A stretch of DNA of 29,356 bases from CAYVKY01 sp964452115 (GCA_964452115.1 CAYVKY010000011.1:1-29356), one strand, 5' to 3'; counted from the stretch's first letter, positions 7,773 to 17,388 are shown. Notes: a model not told the origin generated them from the letters alone. Numbers and translations: made by a program.

Positions 7773-9092
7773 ATGGACATAAATATCAACGAAACAGGAA
7801 ACTGTAAGAAGGAAATGGTGGCGACGCTTACATACGATGAACTGACGCCTTATTTTGAAAAAGCAGTTTTAGACTTCAGAAAAAAAGCAAATATTCCCGG
7901 ATTCCGCAAAGGAAAAGCACCGGTACAAATGATTAAAAAAGTATATGAGCCGCAGATTGAATATTCTGCAATTGAAGATATAGCAGATGATGTTTTCAGG
8001 AAATATTATCTGGAAAATAAAATTAATGTTTACGGCTCGCCGGAACTTCAGGATATTGATTACAAGCCGAAAGAATCACTGATGTTCAAAGTCGGTTTCA
8101 GTTTTATTCCGAAGGTTGAATTGAAAGGATACAAGAATCTTGAGGTCACAAAACGTATCATTAAGCCGGACAATTCGCTGATTGACAATGAATATCTTTC
8201 AATAATGAATCAGCACGCGGAACTTGTGATGGACGGGCAGGTGATGGATGATAACTACCTCGTTACGCTTGATTTTCAGGATCTTGATGAAAACGGAGAA
8301 ATTGTTATCGGAAAAGTTACGAAAGACCAGAAACTTTATCTGAACAATCCGAGACTTGCACAGAATCTGAAAGACGTACTGAAAGATATACGCGAAGGTG
8401 AAACCAAACTTTGGGAATATACGATTGATGAAAAACCCGTGAAGACGCAGATTACCTGCACAAAGATTGAGAAACTTGTATTTCCCGAAATCAACAACGA
8501 ATTTCTGAAAAAGGTAACAAATCAGGACGACCTTAATACCGAAGAAGATTTAAAAAAGCATATAGAAAAGGGATATGCGGATTACTTTGAATCGCAAAGC
8601 AGACAGGAACTCGAAGGCAACCTCATCAGGGAAATTGTGCAAGCAAATGACGTAAATATTCCCGATAAACTCGTTGATAATGTGCTTCAGCAGAATTTTG
8701 AAAAATATCAGCAGCAGCACGAAGGCCATGAACACAGCCATCACGACCACGAGCATCTGAGCAAAGAAGAATTTTTCAACAGGGAAAAAGCGGACACTGT
8801 TTTATATCTTAAATGGACTTTGATAAAAGAAGAAATTATCAAAGCCGAAAAAATCGAAATTCAGGATTCAGATATTCTGGCGTTTGCAGAAAAGACGGGA
8901 AAACAGTACGGTATTGAGCCCGAAAAGCTGATGGATATTTACAAGAAAAATGATGACATAAATTTCCGTCTGCTTGACCAGAAACTTATGGATTTATTAA
9001 TTTCAGAATCGGTTGTAAAAGAAAAAGTAATATCGAACGAACCGGAAGATGAAATTGAAAGCGATACAATTCCCGAAAAAATTGATTATTAA
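7773..9092 (+). CDS. tig: Trigger factor, ribosome-associated chaperone, with His-rich insert
   Basis: Trigger factor binds at the ribosome exit and shields nascent chains. The 439-residue length is usual. The ribosome-docking signature GFRKGKAP lies at 43-50, the central PPIase-like (FKBP) region is roughly 150-235, and a helical C-terminal chaperone domain follows. Unusual is a cluster at 316-328 with seven His in thirteen residues, mixed with Glu/Asp, inside the C-terminal arms; such a stretch may bind Ni, Zn or other divalent metals (inference). No Shine-Dalgarno precedes the ATG. clpP follows after 15 bases, so the two are probably cotranscribed, as in many bacteria. Confidence 0.93.
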   Translation: MDININETGNCKKEMVATLTYDELTPYFEKAVLDFRKKANIPGFRKGKAPVQMIKKVYEPQIEYSAIEDIADDVFRKYYLENKINVYGSPELQDIDYKPKESLMFKVGFSFIPKVELKGYKNLEVTKRIIKPDNSLIDNEYLSIMNQHAELVMDGQVMDDNYLVTLDFQDLDENGEIVIGKVTKDQKLYLNNPRLAQNLKDVLKDIREGETKLWEYTIDEKPVKTQITCTKIEKLVFPEINNEFLKKVTNQDDLNTEEDLKKHIEKGYADYFESQSRQELEGNLIREIVQANDVNIPDKLVDNVLQQNFEKYQQQHEGHEHSHHDHEHLSKEEFFNREKADTVLYLKWTLIKEEIIKAEKIEIQDSDILAFAEKTGKQYGIEPEKLMDIYKKNDDINFRLLDQKLMDLLISESVVKEKVISNEPEDEIESDTIPEKIDY

Positions 9093-9107
9093 TTAAATTA
9101 AATAAAA

Positions 9108-9782
9108 ATGGACTTTACAAGCATTATTAAAAAAAATGAAGATTATCTGCACAAGATGATGGATGGTGCACAGACTATGCGCAATCAGCTCGTGCCGATA
9201 GTTGTGGAATCTACGTCAAGAGGAGAGAGGTCATACGACATATATTCAAGACTTCTGAAAGAAAGGCTCGTGATTCTCGGCTCTGCAATTTTTGATGAAA
9301 TAGCATCGCTTATAGTCGCGCAGCTTTTATTTCTGGAATATGAAGACCCTGATAAAGACATCGCGCTGTATATTAATTCTCCGGGCGGCAGCATTTCCGC
9401 AGGACTTGCGATATACGACACTATGAATTACATCAGGCCTGATGTGTCAACGATGTGCGTAGGCATGGCCGCATCGATGGGGCAGGTGCTGCTTACAGGC
9501 GGCGCCGCATCAAAAAGGATTGCACTTCCGCATTCAAAAATAATGATGCACCAGCCGCTCGGCGGAACGCAGGGACAGGCAACTGATATCGAAATCTATA
9601 CGAAGGAAATGCTTCGTACAAGAGAAACAATTTATAACATCATCTCAAGGCACACCGGTAAATCCATAGAAGAGATTGCACGCGATGCCGAAAGAGATAA
9701 CTATATGACGGCTGAAGAAGCCAAGAATTACGGGCTCATAGACGTCATACTTGAAAAAAGAGAAAAAGTAAAAAAATCATAA
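9108..9782 (+). CDS. clpP: ATP-dependent Clp protease proteolytic subunit ClpP
   Basis: ClpP forms the 14-subunit peptidase chamber fed by ClpX or similar AAA+ unfoldases in the cytoplasm. At 224 residues it has the full catalytic triad: Ser123 in GMAASMGQ, His148 in MMHQPLGG and Asp197 in ERDNYM. The oxyanion-hole glycines (SPGGS, 91-95) and the N-terminal LVPIVVE...RGERSYDIYSRLL region are also present. The roughly 28 residues before LVP may be a longer than usual propeptide that is removed on maturation. clpX, the common next gene, is absent; a DUF2723 gene follows instead. Confidence 0.97.
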   Translation: MDFTSIIKKNEDYLHKMMDGAQTMRNQLVPIVVESTSRGERSYDIYSRLLKERLVILGSAIFDEIASLIVAQLLFLEYEDPDKDIALYINSPGGSISAGLAIYDTMNYIRPDVSTMCVGMAASMGQVLLTGGAASKRIALPHSKIMMHQPLGGTQGQATDIEIYTKEMLRTRETIYNIISRHTGKSIEEIARDAERDNYMTAEEAKNYGLIDVILEKREKVKKS

Positions 9783-9793
9783 AATAATTGATA

Positions 9794-12517
9794 ATGAATT
9801 TCAAGTGGATTAACAGAATTGCCGGCGCATTTGTGTTTTTATTTGCGTTGGTTGTATATGCTATTACGGTGCAGCCCACGATGTCATTTTGGGATTGCGG
9901 TGAATTTCTTGCATGCGCATTTACGGTAGGCGTGCCGCATCCTCCTGGAGCGCCGCTGCATACCCTTGTCGGAAGACTTTTTACGATGCTTCCGATAGCA
10001 CCGGATATCGGACTCAGAATGAATTACCTTTCAGTGATTTCAAGCGCTCTAAGTGCTTTGATGCTGTATCTGGTGATTGTGAGGGTGATAAAAAACTACA
10101 GAGGAATTCCCGAAAGTTTTTTTGATGAACTGGTAATTGTGGTTTCAGGAGTTATCGGTGCATTGTCGCTTGCATTCAGCGATTCATTCTGGTTTAATGC
10201 ACTTGAAGCCGAAGTTTACGGATTCGGAACATTTCTGCTTACGCTGTCAATTTATGTGCTGATGGTGTGGTGGGATAATGCCGACAAACCGCACAGTGAT
10301 AAATATCTGCTTGCACTTGCATACATCTGCGGACTTGCACTCGGAATTCATCTGCTTGTTATTCAGATTGTATTTATAGCAGGTCTGATGTTTTATCTGC
10401 GCAGATTTAAATTCAGCTGGAAAGGTTTTGCAATTGCGGTTGTGATGTCGGCAGCAGCATTTTTTATTTTCTTCCCCGGCATTACATACGGCGTACCGCA
10501 GCTGCTCTCGGGCAAGTTTACAATCTGGGTAATATATTTAATTATTTTAGTCGGACTTGGAGTATTTCTATATAAAGCATATCCTCAGATATCAAGACTG
10601 GTTTTATTATCAATCATTCTGGCGGTGATAGGGTATTCAACATATTTGTCAGCAATGATGAGAGCGCAGGTTACGGATATACCTGTTGATAACAATAATC
10701 CTGACAATCTCGAAAGGCTTATTTCATATCTCGGCAGAGAACAGTATGGCGAGCAGCCGCTGGTGTGGCCGAGAAGATATTCACAGGAGCCGATGCATCA
10801 GAGGACGTGGAAAAATTATTCAAGTGATCTGGATTTTATGTGGAAATATCAGATTAAGGAAATGTACAACCGCTATCTCCTGTGGCAGTATATCGGAAGA
10901 GAAAGCTATGACCAAGGGGCAGGCGTGGACTTTTCGAAGTTTTATGCAATACCGTTCCTATTCGGAATGCTCGGAGTGTTTTATCATTTCAGAAAAGACA
11001 AACGTCTGGCATTTATATTTCTGTCAATGTTTCTAGTGATGGGCGTGTTGACTGCGCTTTACCAGAATCAGCAGGACCCGCAGCCGCGCGAAAGGGATTA
11101 TTTTTATATAGGGTCATTTTTTGCATTTTCGCTTTGGATAGGGCTGGGTGTTGCCGGTGTTGCGGAAATGCTCAAGGATTTTATAAAATCGAAAACATAT
11201 ATTCCCGTCGTTTCGGTCGTAATGCTCGGCGCGTTTGTGTTCGTTCCGCTTAATATGCTGAGAGTGAACATTAAATATCAGAGCCGTGCAGATAACTATT
11301 TCCCTTATGATTATGCATATAATTTATTGCAAAGCTGCGATAAGGATGCAATACTTATTACAAACGGTGACAACGATACATTTCCGATATGGTGTCTGCA
11401 GGCGGTTTACGGAATACGTACGGATGTAAGAGTGGTTAATCTTTCACTCGGACAGATTGACTGGTACAATCTTCAATTGAAAAATGAAAGACCCTACGGT
11501 GCGCTTACCGTGCCGATGACATTCACCGATGCTCAGCTTAAACAGCTTCGTGCAACAGAATGGGACGATAAAATAATTTCTATTGATGTGCCGCAAAGTG
11601 CATATCCCGATACAATGAAAGTTAAGCCGGATAAACTCACGTGGAAGATGCCAGCATCACTGCACGTTAATCAGAGCGGCAGAACAGTAAATGCAGTTCG
11701 CGCAAATGACCTGCTTGTACTGGATATTATCCGTGCAAATAAATGGCAGAGACCTATTTATTTTTCGATGACGGTTTCCGAAGATTATTACATCGGGCTT
11801 AATGATTATTTATTAATTGAAGGAATGGCACAAAGGATTGTACCGTATAAAGTCGGCGAAACGCAATACGGCAGCGGTATTAATATAGAAAAAACTGTAC
11901 ATGATATTATGCAGCCGGCAAAGGAAATTTCTAAAACTCCTCAGCAGGGTTTCCTTTACAGAGGGCTGAATAACACAAAAATATTTTATGACCAGACTCA
12001 AAGAAGAATGGTTGACGGCTACAGAATGCTGTTCTTAAGGCTTGCGCACAAGTATCAGGAAATGAAAGATTATGATAATGTGAAAATGACACTGAACGCA
12101 ATGGATGAATTTATTTCAAGAAAAGTTATTGATATGGATTACAGATTTGAATTTGATATTGCAATGCTGTATCTGGAAGCAGGAGACTATGCAAAATTTG
12201 AAATCTTTGCAAAGGACGCTGAAGAAGCTGCCGAAATTGATAAAAAGAACATTACAAATGCAAGACAGCTTCAAAACTATTACAATCCTTACAGGATATT
12301 AATTGACCTTTATGAAGCCAGCGGCAATTACAAATGGAAAATCAATGAGGCGGAAGCAAAAGTTGAATATCAGAAGGCTATTGATGTTGTGAGTGAACTT
12401 CTGAAAATGTATCCGAATAACAGCGATGCTACGTCAAAATTAAATATTCTCAGACAAAAAATGGAAAGCGGAACAACGCCGATGGACAGTATAAAGAGAC
12501 TGCAGAATCTACCATAG
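9794..12517 (+). CDS. DUF2723 GT-C-type membrane protein (TMEM260-like glycosyltransferase)
   Basis: A 907-residue polytopic inner-membrane protein of the DUF2723 family. The N-terminus has WDCGEF (Asp34 and Glu37) followed by GVPHPPGAP, the family's most conserved segment, placed where GT-C enzymes carry catalytic acids just after TM1. Around ten membrane helices follow, with QPRERDYFYIGSFFAF mid-protein. A soluble C-terminal region of helical, TPR-like pairs (about 760-880) completes it. The eukaryotic relative TMEM260 is a protein O-mannosyltransferase (family GT117), so a lipid-linked-sugar-dependent transferase is the likely role; donor and acceptor are unknown. ATG at 9794 is preferred over an in-frame TTG at 9788. 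It starts 11 bases after clpP and leads into the GT2 gene. Confidence 0.8.
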   Translation: MNFKWINRIAGAFVFLFALVVYAITVQPTMSFWDCGEFLACAFTVGVPHPPGAPLHTLVGRLFTMLPIAPDIGLRMNYLSVISSALSALMLYLVIVRVIKNYRGIPESFFDELVIVVSGVIGALSLAFSDSFWFNALEAEVYGFGTFLLTLSIYVLMVWWDNADKPHSDKYLLALAYICGLALGIHLLVIQIVFIAGLMFYLRRFKFSWKGFAIAVVMSAAAFFIFFPGITYGVPQLLSGKFTIWVIYLIILVGLGVFLYKAYPQISRLVLLSIILAVIGYSTYLSAMMRAQVTDIPVDNNNPDNLERLISYLGREQYGEQPLVWPRRYSQEPMHQRTWKNYSSDLDFMWKYQIKEMYNRYLLWQYIGRESYDQGAGVDFSKFYAIPFLFGMLGVFYHFRKDKRLAFIFLSMFLVMGVLTALYQNQQDPQPRERDYFYIGSFFAFSLWIGLGVAGVAEMLKDFIKSKTYIPVVSVVMLGAFVFVPLNMLRVNIKYQSRADNYFPYDYAYNLLQSCDKDAILITNGDNDTFPIWCLQAVYGIRTDVRVVNLSLGQIDWYNLQLKNERPYGALTVPMTFTDAQLKQLRATEWDDKIISIDVPQSAYPDTMKVKPDKLTWKMPASLHVNQSGRTVNAVRANDLLVLDIIRANKWQRPIYFSMTVSEDYYIGLNDYLLIEGMAQRIVPYKVGETQYGSGINIEKTVHDIMQPAKEISKTPQQGFLYRGLNNTKIFYDQTQRRMVDGYRMLFLRLAHKYQEMKDYDNVKMTLNAMDEFISRKVIDMDYRFEFDIAMLYLEAGDYAKFEIFAKDAEEAAEIDKKNITNARQLQNYYNPYRILIDLYEASGNYKWKINEAEAKVEYQKAIDVVSELLKMYPNNSDATSKLNILRQKMESGTTPMDSIKRLQNLP

Positions 12518-12530
12518 GAAAATAAACTGA

Positions 12531-13973
12531 ATGTATAATAATAAAAAAATCGGAATACTTATCGTTGCTTATAACGCCGTTACAACCTTAACAAAGGTTC
12601 TGGACAGGATTCCGAAAAATGTATACGAAGAAATAGATGAAATAGCCGTATTCGACGATGCGAGTAAAGACGAAACCTATATGCTCTCAATCGGTTACAA
12701 GGAAATCAATAAGGTTGAAAAGCTGAAGGTGTATTATAACGAAAAGAACAGAGGATACGGCGGCAATCAGAAATACGGATTCAGATATTTTATTGACAAA
12801 AATTTTGATGCGGTGGTTCTGCTGCACGGCGACGGACAGTATGCGCCCGAATACCTGAAGGATATGTATGACCCTCTGGTGAAAGGCGAAGCAGATGTAG
12901 TGCTCGGTTCAAGGATGATGAAAAAATTCGGCGGACCTCTTAAAGGCGGAATGCCGCTGTATAAATATTTCGGCAATAAAGTCCTTTCAACATATCAGAA
13001 CTTCAGACTCGGAATGAACCTGACGGAATTTCATTCGGGGTACAGGGCATACACAATAGACGGTCTGAGGAAAATCAATCTTGATAACTGCTCGGACGAT
13101 TTTCATTTCGACACTCAGATAATTATAAAAGCACATCATAATAATCTTCGCATAAAAGAAGTGCCCATTCCGACTTTCTACGGTGATGAAATATGCAGGG
13201 TGAACGGAATGAAATATGCAAAGGATATATATAAAACGACTAACAGTTATCTGAAAACGATAAAAGGAAAAAAGAAAGATTATGCGTACAGCGAATTCTT
13301 TGCGCATTATCCGCTGAAACTTTATTCTTATTCAAGCCACAGCACCGCGCTTAAAATACTGAACAGGAAAGATAATCTTGACATTCTGGATATCGGCTGC
13401 GGCACAGGGGTTTTCGCTTCACAAATAAATCCGAAGAATAATGTTACCGGAGTTGATAACCTGCCGGAAACAAAAGTTAAGACTGAGCGTTTTGAAAAGT
13501 ATTATTTGCGTGATCTGAACAGCGGACTTCCGGGAGAAATATTAAACGGTAATAAATATGATTACGTTCTGCTGCTCGATATTATTCAGGATCTGATAGA
13601 TGACGAATATCTGCTGGTTCAGGCAAAGAGCCTTCTGAAAGAAGGCGGGAATGTGATACTTTCTGTGCCAAATATTGCAAATGTATTTGTAAGAATGAAT
13701 CTGCTTTTCGGAAGATTTCCGTATTCGGGAAAAGGCATACTCGATAAAACCCACCTGCATTTTTATACGCTGCACAGCATAAAAAAAATTCTCAGGCACA
13801 ATAAATTTGAAATTGTAAAGATAAAAGCCACACCGATACCTATAATAGAGGTGCTTCCGAAATTTCTGAAAAATAATCTCGGCAAACTTCTAAACTGGAA
13901 ACTGAACATCTGGGCGATTCTTTTTAAAAGATTTTTCGGCTACCAGTTTATTCTGACACTGAAAAATAAATAA
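12531..13973 (+). CDS. GT2 glycosyltransferase fused to a SAM methyltransferase
   Basis: A 480-residue two-domain protein. Residues 1-240 are a GT2 (GT-A fold) transferase of the DPM1/polyprenyl-phosphate-sugar synthase type: VAYN at 12-15, FDDAS at 41-45, LLHGDGQYAPE at 97-107 (metal-binding DGD/DxD region) and HSGYRAY at 168-174. Residues about 265-470 are a class I methyltransferase with motif I LDIGCGTG (286-293), acidic motif II near VDNLPE, and LKEGG in motif post-III. No membrane anchor is obvious except weak hydrophobicity at the C-terminus. It starts 13 bases after the DUF2723 gene. Inference: it may make a lipid-phosphate sugar used by the neighbouring GT-C proteins; the methyltransferase acceptor could be the sugar itself. 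Confidence 0.86.
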   Translation: MYNNKKIGILIVAYNAVTTLTKVLDRIPKNVYEEIDEIAVFDDASKDETYMLSIGYKEINKVEKLKVYYNEKNRGYGGNQKYGFRYFIDKNFDAVVLLHGDGQYAPEYLKDMYDPLVKGEADVVLGSRMMKKFGGPLKGGMPLYKYFGNKVLSTYQNFRLGMNLTEFHSGYRAYTIDGLRKINLDNCSDDFHFDTQIIIKAHHNNLRIKEVPIPTFYGDEICRVNGMKYAKDIYKTTNSYLKTIKGKKKDYAYSEFFAHYPLKLYSYSSHSTALKILNRKDNLDILDIGCGTGVFASQINPKNNVTGVDNLPETKVKTERFEKYYLRDLNSGLPGEILNGNKYDYVLLLDIIQDLIDDEYLLVQAKSLLKEGGNVILSVPNIANVFVRMNLLFGRFPYSGKGILDKTHLHFYTLHSIKKILRHNKFEIVKIKATPIPIIEVLPKFLKNNLGKLLNWKLNIWAILFKRFFGYQFILTLKNK

Positions 13974-14008
13974 TTTTTCATTAGTGAATAATTTTAAAAA
14001 AGATTCCA

Positions 14009-16330
14009 ATGTCAAAAATCAATCCTGCAAATAAGACTGAAAGTAAATTTAATATTATTGAAAACAAGTGGACGCCTTATGTGATACTTGTTTTATTCTG
14101 GATAATATTTTTCAGGGAGCTACTGACGGGCGCGGCATATATTTTTGATGACTTTGCTCATCAGTATTATCCTGCTAAAACGTATCTGGCGGTTTCATTA
14201 AGCAAGGGAATTTTTCCTTTTTGGAATCCTTATTCATTTGCGGGGATGCCGTTTTTTGCGCATATTGAAATTGCACTGCTGTATCCGTTTAACTACATAA
14301 TGCGGTATTTTGTAAGCGGAGAGCATCTGCCTGCACTTGCAATCCAGTTGAGTATAATCGTTCATTATCTTTTCTTATCTGATTTTTGTTACTGGCTCGG
14401 GAAACAGTGGAAGTTCTCAAATATAGCAGCGCTTGCATTTTCGATTATGATGACGTATTCGAGCTATATGATTATTCATATGATTCACATGGCAAACATC
14501 GAATCGGTGACGTGGCTGCCGCTTGTTATATTTTTCTGGCTGAAATTTATTGATACAAAATATTATTTATATCTTGCGGGTGCGTGCCTTGGGGCTGTGT
14601 TATTCCTGCTGGCGGGATATCCGCAGGCATCGTTCTTCAATTATTTTTTGGTGTCATTCTATATACTTTTTATTTTTATAAAAAAAATAAAACAGAAGGA
14701 TTATGTAAGCGTCCGGTATATAATCACCGGTATGATAATATTTGTTGCAATTCCTATTGGTATTGCTGCAGTGCAGCTATTGCCGACAAATGAATTTGTA
14801 AGCGTTTCGAACCGTGCATCATTTGATTATGAATTTGCAAAACAGGGTTCATTCCATTGGTTTGACTTTTTCACTGTGATTATGCCGAAAGTCTTCGGCG
14901 TCTGGAACTGGAACGAAACGTCAACTGACCTGCAGTATTGGGCAAGGCATCAGGAAGGCGCATTTATGTTTTCGGTTGCGAATATCTACATTTCGGTATT
15001 AACGGTTATCCTTCTTATACCGGCATTGAAATATTATCTTTCGAAAAAAGATACTAAATCGTTTTACATTTCTGTTCTGGCGATGATTGCATTTATTATG
15101 ATGTTTGCACTCGGCGGAAATTTCTTTCTGCAAAAATTGCTGTTCGATTACGTGCCGGTTTTCAACAGGTTCAGAAATCCCGGACACATTTTATATCTCT
15201 ATTCATTTTGCATGGCGTTCATAACAGCAAGCGGACTTGATATACTCTATAAGGATAAAAAAAGTTTTTCCGATATATTTAACATCAAATACATCAGTAT
15301 CGGCGGCGGTTTCTTTACACTCGGTTTTATACTGCTTTTGGGCGGTGTTTTCAAAACGGGAAGCCTTCTTGCACAATCAAAAATTTATTCATGGGTCGAA
15401 AGCCAGTACCTGACATTCTTTGTACTTCTCGTGATATTCGGTGGATTGATTTATTTATTCCTTAAAAATAAAATCAGCCGCAATACTTTTTCTGCACTGA
15501 TAATTCTCGTGCTCTGTGTTGAGATTTATTATATATGGTTTGACCAGAATAACGGCTCAAAGAATCCGGAAAAAATGTATCAACAGAATAGTCAGGCAGC
15601 AAACCGGCTGAAAGAAGAACTTAAAAGTGAAGTGTTCCGTGTGAATATGCGCGAAGGCGGCGCGATGATTTTCCAGAGGAATCAGGGACTGATTGACAGA
15701 ATTCCGCTCATAGAAGGTTACGGCGCTTTGATACTCGACAGATACATTCCGCCTGAGAAAAGCGACACGGCAAATCCGCAGACGCACAATCTGATGAACG
15801 TAAAATACAAAATCAATGTGGATAAAAAAACAGGCGCGATGAGCCTGCAGCCGAATACAGGTTACATTCCGAGAGCGAAGATGTTCTATGATTACAAAGT
15901 ATTCAATGATGATGAATCGCTGAAAAATTATATGACATCGGATGCATTCAATTACCGCAAAACTCTTGTACTTGAAAAAGAGCCGCCTGCAATGACGAAG
16001 GATACAACACTTGAAGGAACGGCAAAAATTACGGATTACGGAATAAATAAATTTGATGTGGAAGTTGAAACTCCTGAAAACGGACTTTTGTATCTGAGCG
16101 AAGTTTACTATCCTGCGTGGAAGGCATACGTTGACGGAAAGCAAACTGAAATTTACCGCACGGATTATTGTATGAGAAGTGTATTTGTGGAGAAAGGGAA
16201 ACACAAGGTAACACTTGCGTATGAATCCGATACATTCGAGACGGGCAAAAAAATAAGTATAATTTCAGGAGTGATATTTTTGGCAGGGATTGGATTTTCG
16301 GTTATACAGTATAGAAAGAAGAGAAAATGA
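14009..16330 (+). CDS. YfhO-family multi-spanning membrane protein (GT-C-like)
   Basis: A 773-residue inner-membrane protein. After TM1 comes the motif FDDFAHQYYPAK (Asp47, Asp48), followed by GIFPFWNPYSFAGMP, both typical of YfhO. About twelve membrane helices reach to residue 510 or so, then a soluble domain ends in LYLSEVYYPAWKAYVDG and one last hydrophobic helix. YfhO of Gram-positives is implicated in glycosylating lipoteichoic acid using a lipid-linked sugar. Here the role is probably transfer of a sugar to an envelope glycan or protein on the periplasmic side (inference). The gene lies 35 bases after the GT2-MT gene and overlaps the following GT9 gene by four bases (ATGA), indicating cotranslation. 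Confidence 0.82.
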   Translation: MSKINPANKTESKFNIIENKWTPYVILVLFWIIFFRELLTGAAYIFDDFAHQYYPAKTYLAVSLSKGIFPFWNPYSFAGMPFFAHIEIALLYPFNYIMRYFVSGEHLPALAIQLSIIVHYLFLSDFCYWLGKQWKFSNIAALAFSIMMTYSSYMIIHMIHMANIESVTWLPLVIFFWLKFIDTKYYLYLAGACLGAVLFLLAGYPQASFFNYFLVSFYILFIFIKKIKQKDYVSVRYIITGMIIFVAIPIGIAAVQLLPTNEFVSVSNRASFDYEFAKQGSFHWFDFFTVIMPKVFGVWNWNETSTDLQYWARHQEGAFMFSVANIYISVLTVILLIPALKYYLSKKDTKSFYISVLAMIAFIMMFALGGNFFLQKLLFDYVPVFNRFRNPGHILYLYSFCMAFITASGLDILYKDKKSFSDIFNIKYISIGGGFFTLGFILLLGGVFKTGSLLAQSKIYSWVESQYLTFFVLLVIFGGLIYLFLKNKISRNTFSALIILVLCVEIYYIWFDQNNGSKNPEKMYQQNSQAANRLKEELKSEVFRVNMREGGAMIFQRNQGLIDRIPLIEGYGALILDRYIPPEKSDTANPQTHNLMNVKYKINVDKKTGAMSLQPNTGYIPRAKMFYDYKVFNDDESLKNYMTSDAFNYRKTLVLEKEPPAMTKDTTLEGTAKITDYGINKFDVEVETPENGLLYLSEVYYPAWKAYVDGKQTEIYRTDYCMRSVFVEKGKHKVTLAYESDTFETGKKISIISGVIFLAGIGFSVIQYRKKRK

Positions 16331-17388
16331 AAATTTTAATAAATGCGCTTTCAGGCAATGGAGATGCACTGATGTATTCTCCGTGTATAAATCTTTTAAA
16401 AAAGAAAATGCCTGACTGCGAGATACACTTGCTCGCTATGTTTAAATCCGTTGAAGAAATGTTTGAAACAAATCCCTATATTGATAAGATTTTTTTCATA
16501 GATTTCCTGCATCAGGGAAAAATTAAGTCCTTTCGGGAGGTATCGAATCTCAGAAAAAATAATTACGATTACACAATAAATATTTATCCGTCGAACAGGC
16601 TTGAATATAACGGACTGAACAGACTGCTCGGAAAAAACAAGAGACTCGGAATGCATTACCTGCACACGAATATTTTCAGAGGAGAATTTCTGAATACAGA
16701 CCTTGCAGATGAAATTCAGGATATTCACAATGTGATGCAGAATGTAAACCTAACAAGGAAGATAATTGATATCCGTGATGATGAAATCGGGGGGCTCGAA
16801 ATATTTTTTACTCCCGAAATGGAGCAGGAAAATGAAAAATGGCTGAAGGAAATCAATCCCGAAAATAAAAAACTGGTCGGTTTGCATTGCGGCTCATCAA
16901 CGCTCAAGAATCACATAAACAAAAGATGGGACAAATATAAATACGTAATGCTCGCAAGAGAACTTACGAAAAACAAAAACGTAAAAGTTCTGCTATTCGG
17001 AAACGAATTGTCTCTCAACAATGACATCAACAAAATGGCAGACGGCGTCTGCACTCTCGCGTCAACACAAAACTATATGGATTCGATGGTGAGAATGTCT
17101 AAGTGTTCGCTGTTTGTATCGAATGATACTGCATTTATGCATTCATCTGCCGCATTCAAAATTCCTGTAGTCTGCATATTCGGTTATACGAATTATAAGG
17201 AACTCTACCCTTGGCAGTCACCGCATATAATTATCAGAAGGGAACTCGAATGCAGTCCTTGCTTTTACAATTCACCGAGACCTGTAAAATGCATCTGGAA
17301 CGGACACAAAGAGTTCCAGTGTATCAGACAAATATCGTTTGAAGAAGTTTATGAAGCATGCGAAAAATTATTGGATACTAATAGTTAA
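16327..17388 (+). CDS. Glycosyltransferase family 9 (heptosyltransferase-like)
   Basis: A 353-residue GT-B-fold enzyme resembling the ADP-heptose:LPS heptosyltransferases. The N-terminus MKILINALSGNGDALMYSP has the Gly-rich GDALM loop of the family. The C-terminal lobe shows GLHCGSST, then the nucleotide-sugar site VSNDTAFMHSSAA with VVCIFGYTN, and a Cys-rich stretch (ECSPCFY...KCIW...QCIR) often found in GT9 proteins. It probably adds a sugar to a lipopolysaccharide core or another lipid-anchored glycan at the cytoplasmic face. It is the last gene of the glycan row and shares ATGA with the YfhO gene. Its 3' end overlaps the convergent receptor gene by 11 bases. Confidence 0.85.
   Translation: MKILINALSGNGDALMYSPCINLLKKKMPDCEIHLLAMFKSVEEMFETNPYIDKIFFIDFLHQGKIKSFREVSNLRKNNYDYTINIYPSNRLEYNGLNRLLGKNKRLGMHYLHTNIFRGEFLNTDLADEIQDIHNVMQNVNLTRKIIDIRDDEIGGLEIFFTPEMEQENEKWLKEINPENKKLVGLHCGSSTLKNHINKRWDKYKYVMLARELTKNKNVKVLLFGNELSLNNDINKMADGVCTLASTQNYMDSMVRMSKCSLFVSNDTAFMHSSAAFKIPVVCIFGYTNYKELYPWQSPHIIIRRELECSPCFYNSPRPVKCIWNGHKEFQCIRQISFEEVYEACEKLLDTNS

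Noticed and set aside
15557..16204. A 215-residue open frame opposite the YfhO gene.
   Set aside because: His/Phe/Arg-rich composition typical of antisense frames; the sense strand encodes a clear YfhO C-terminal domain.
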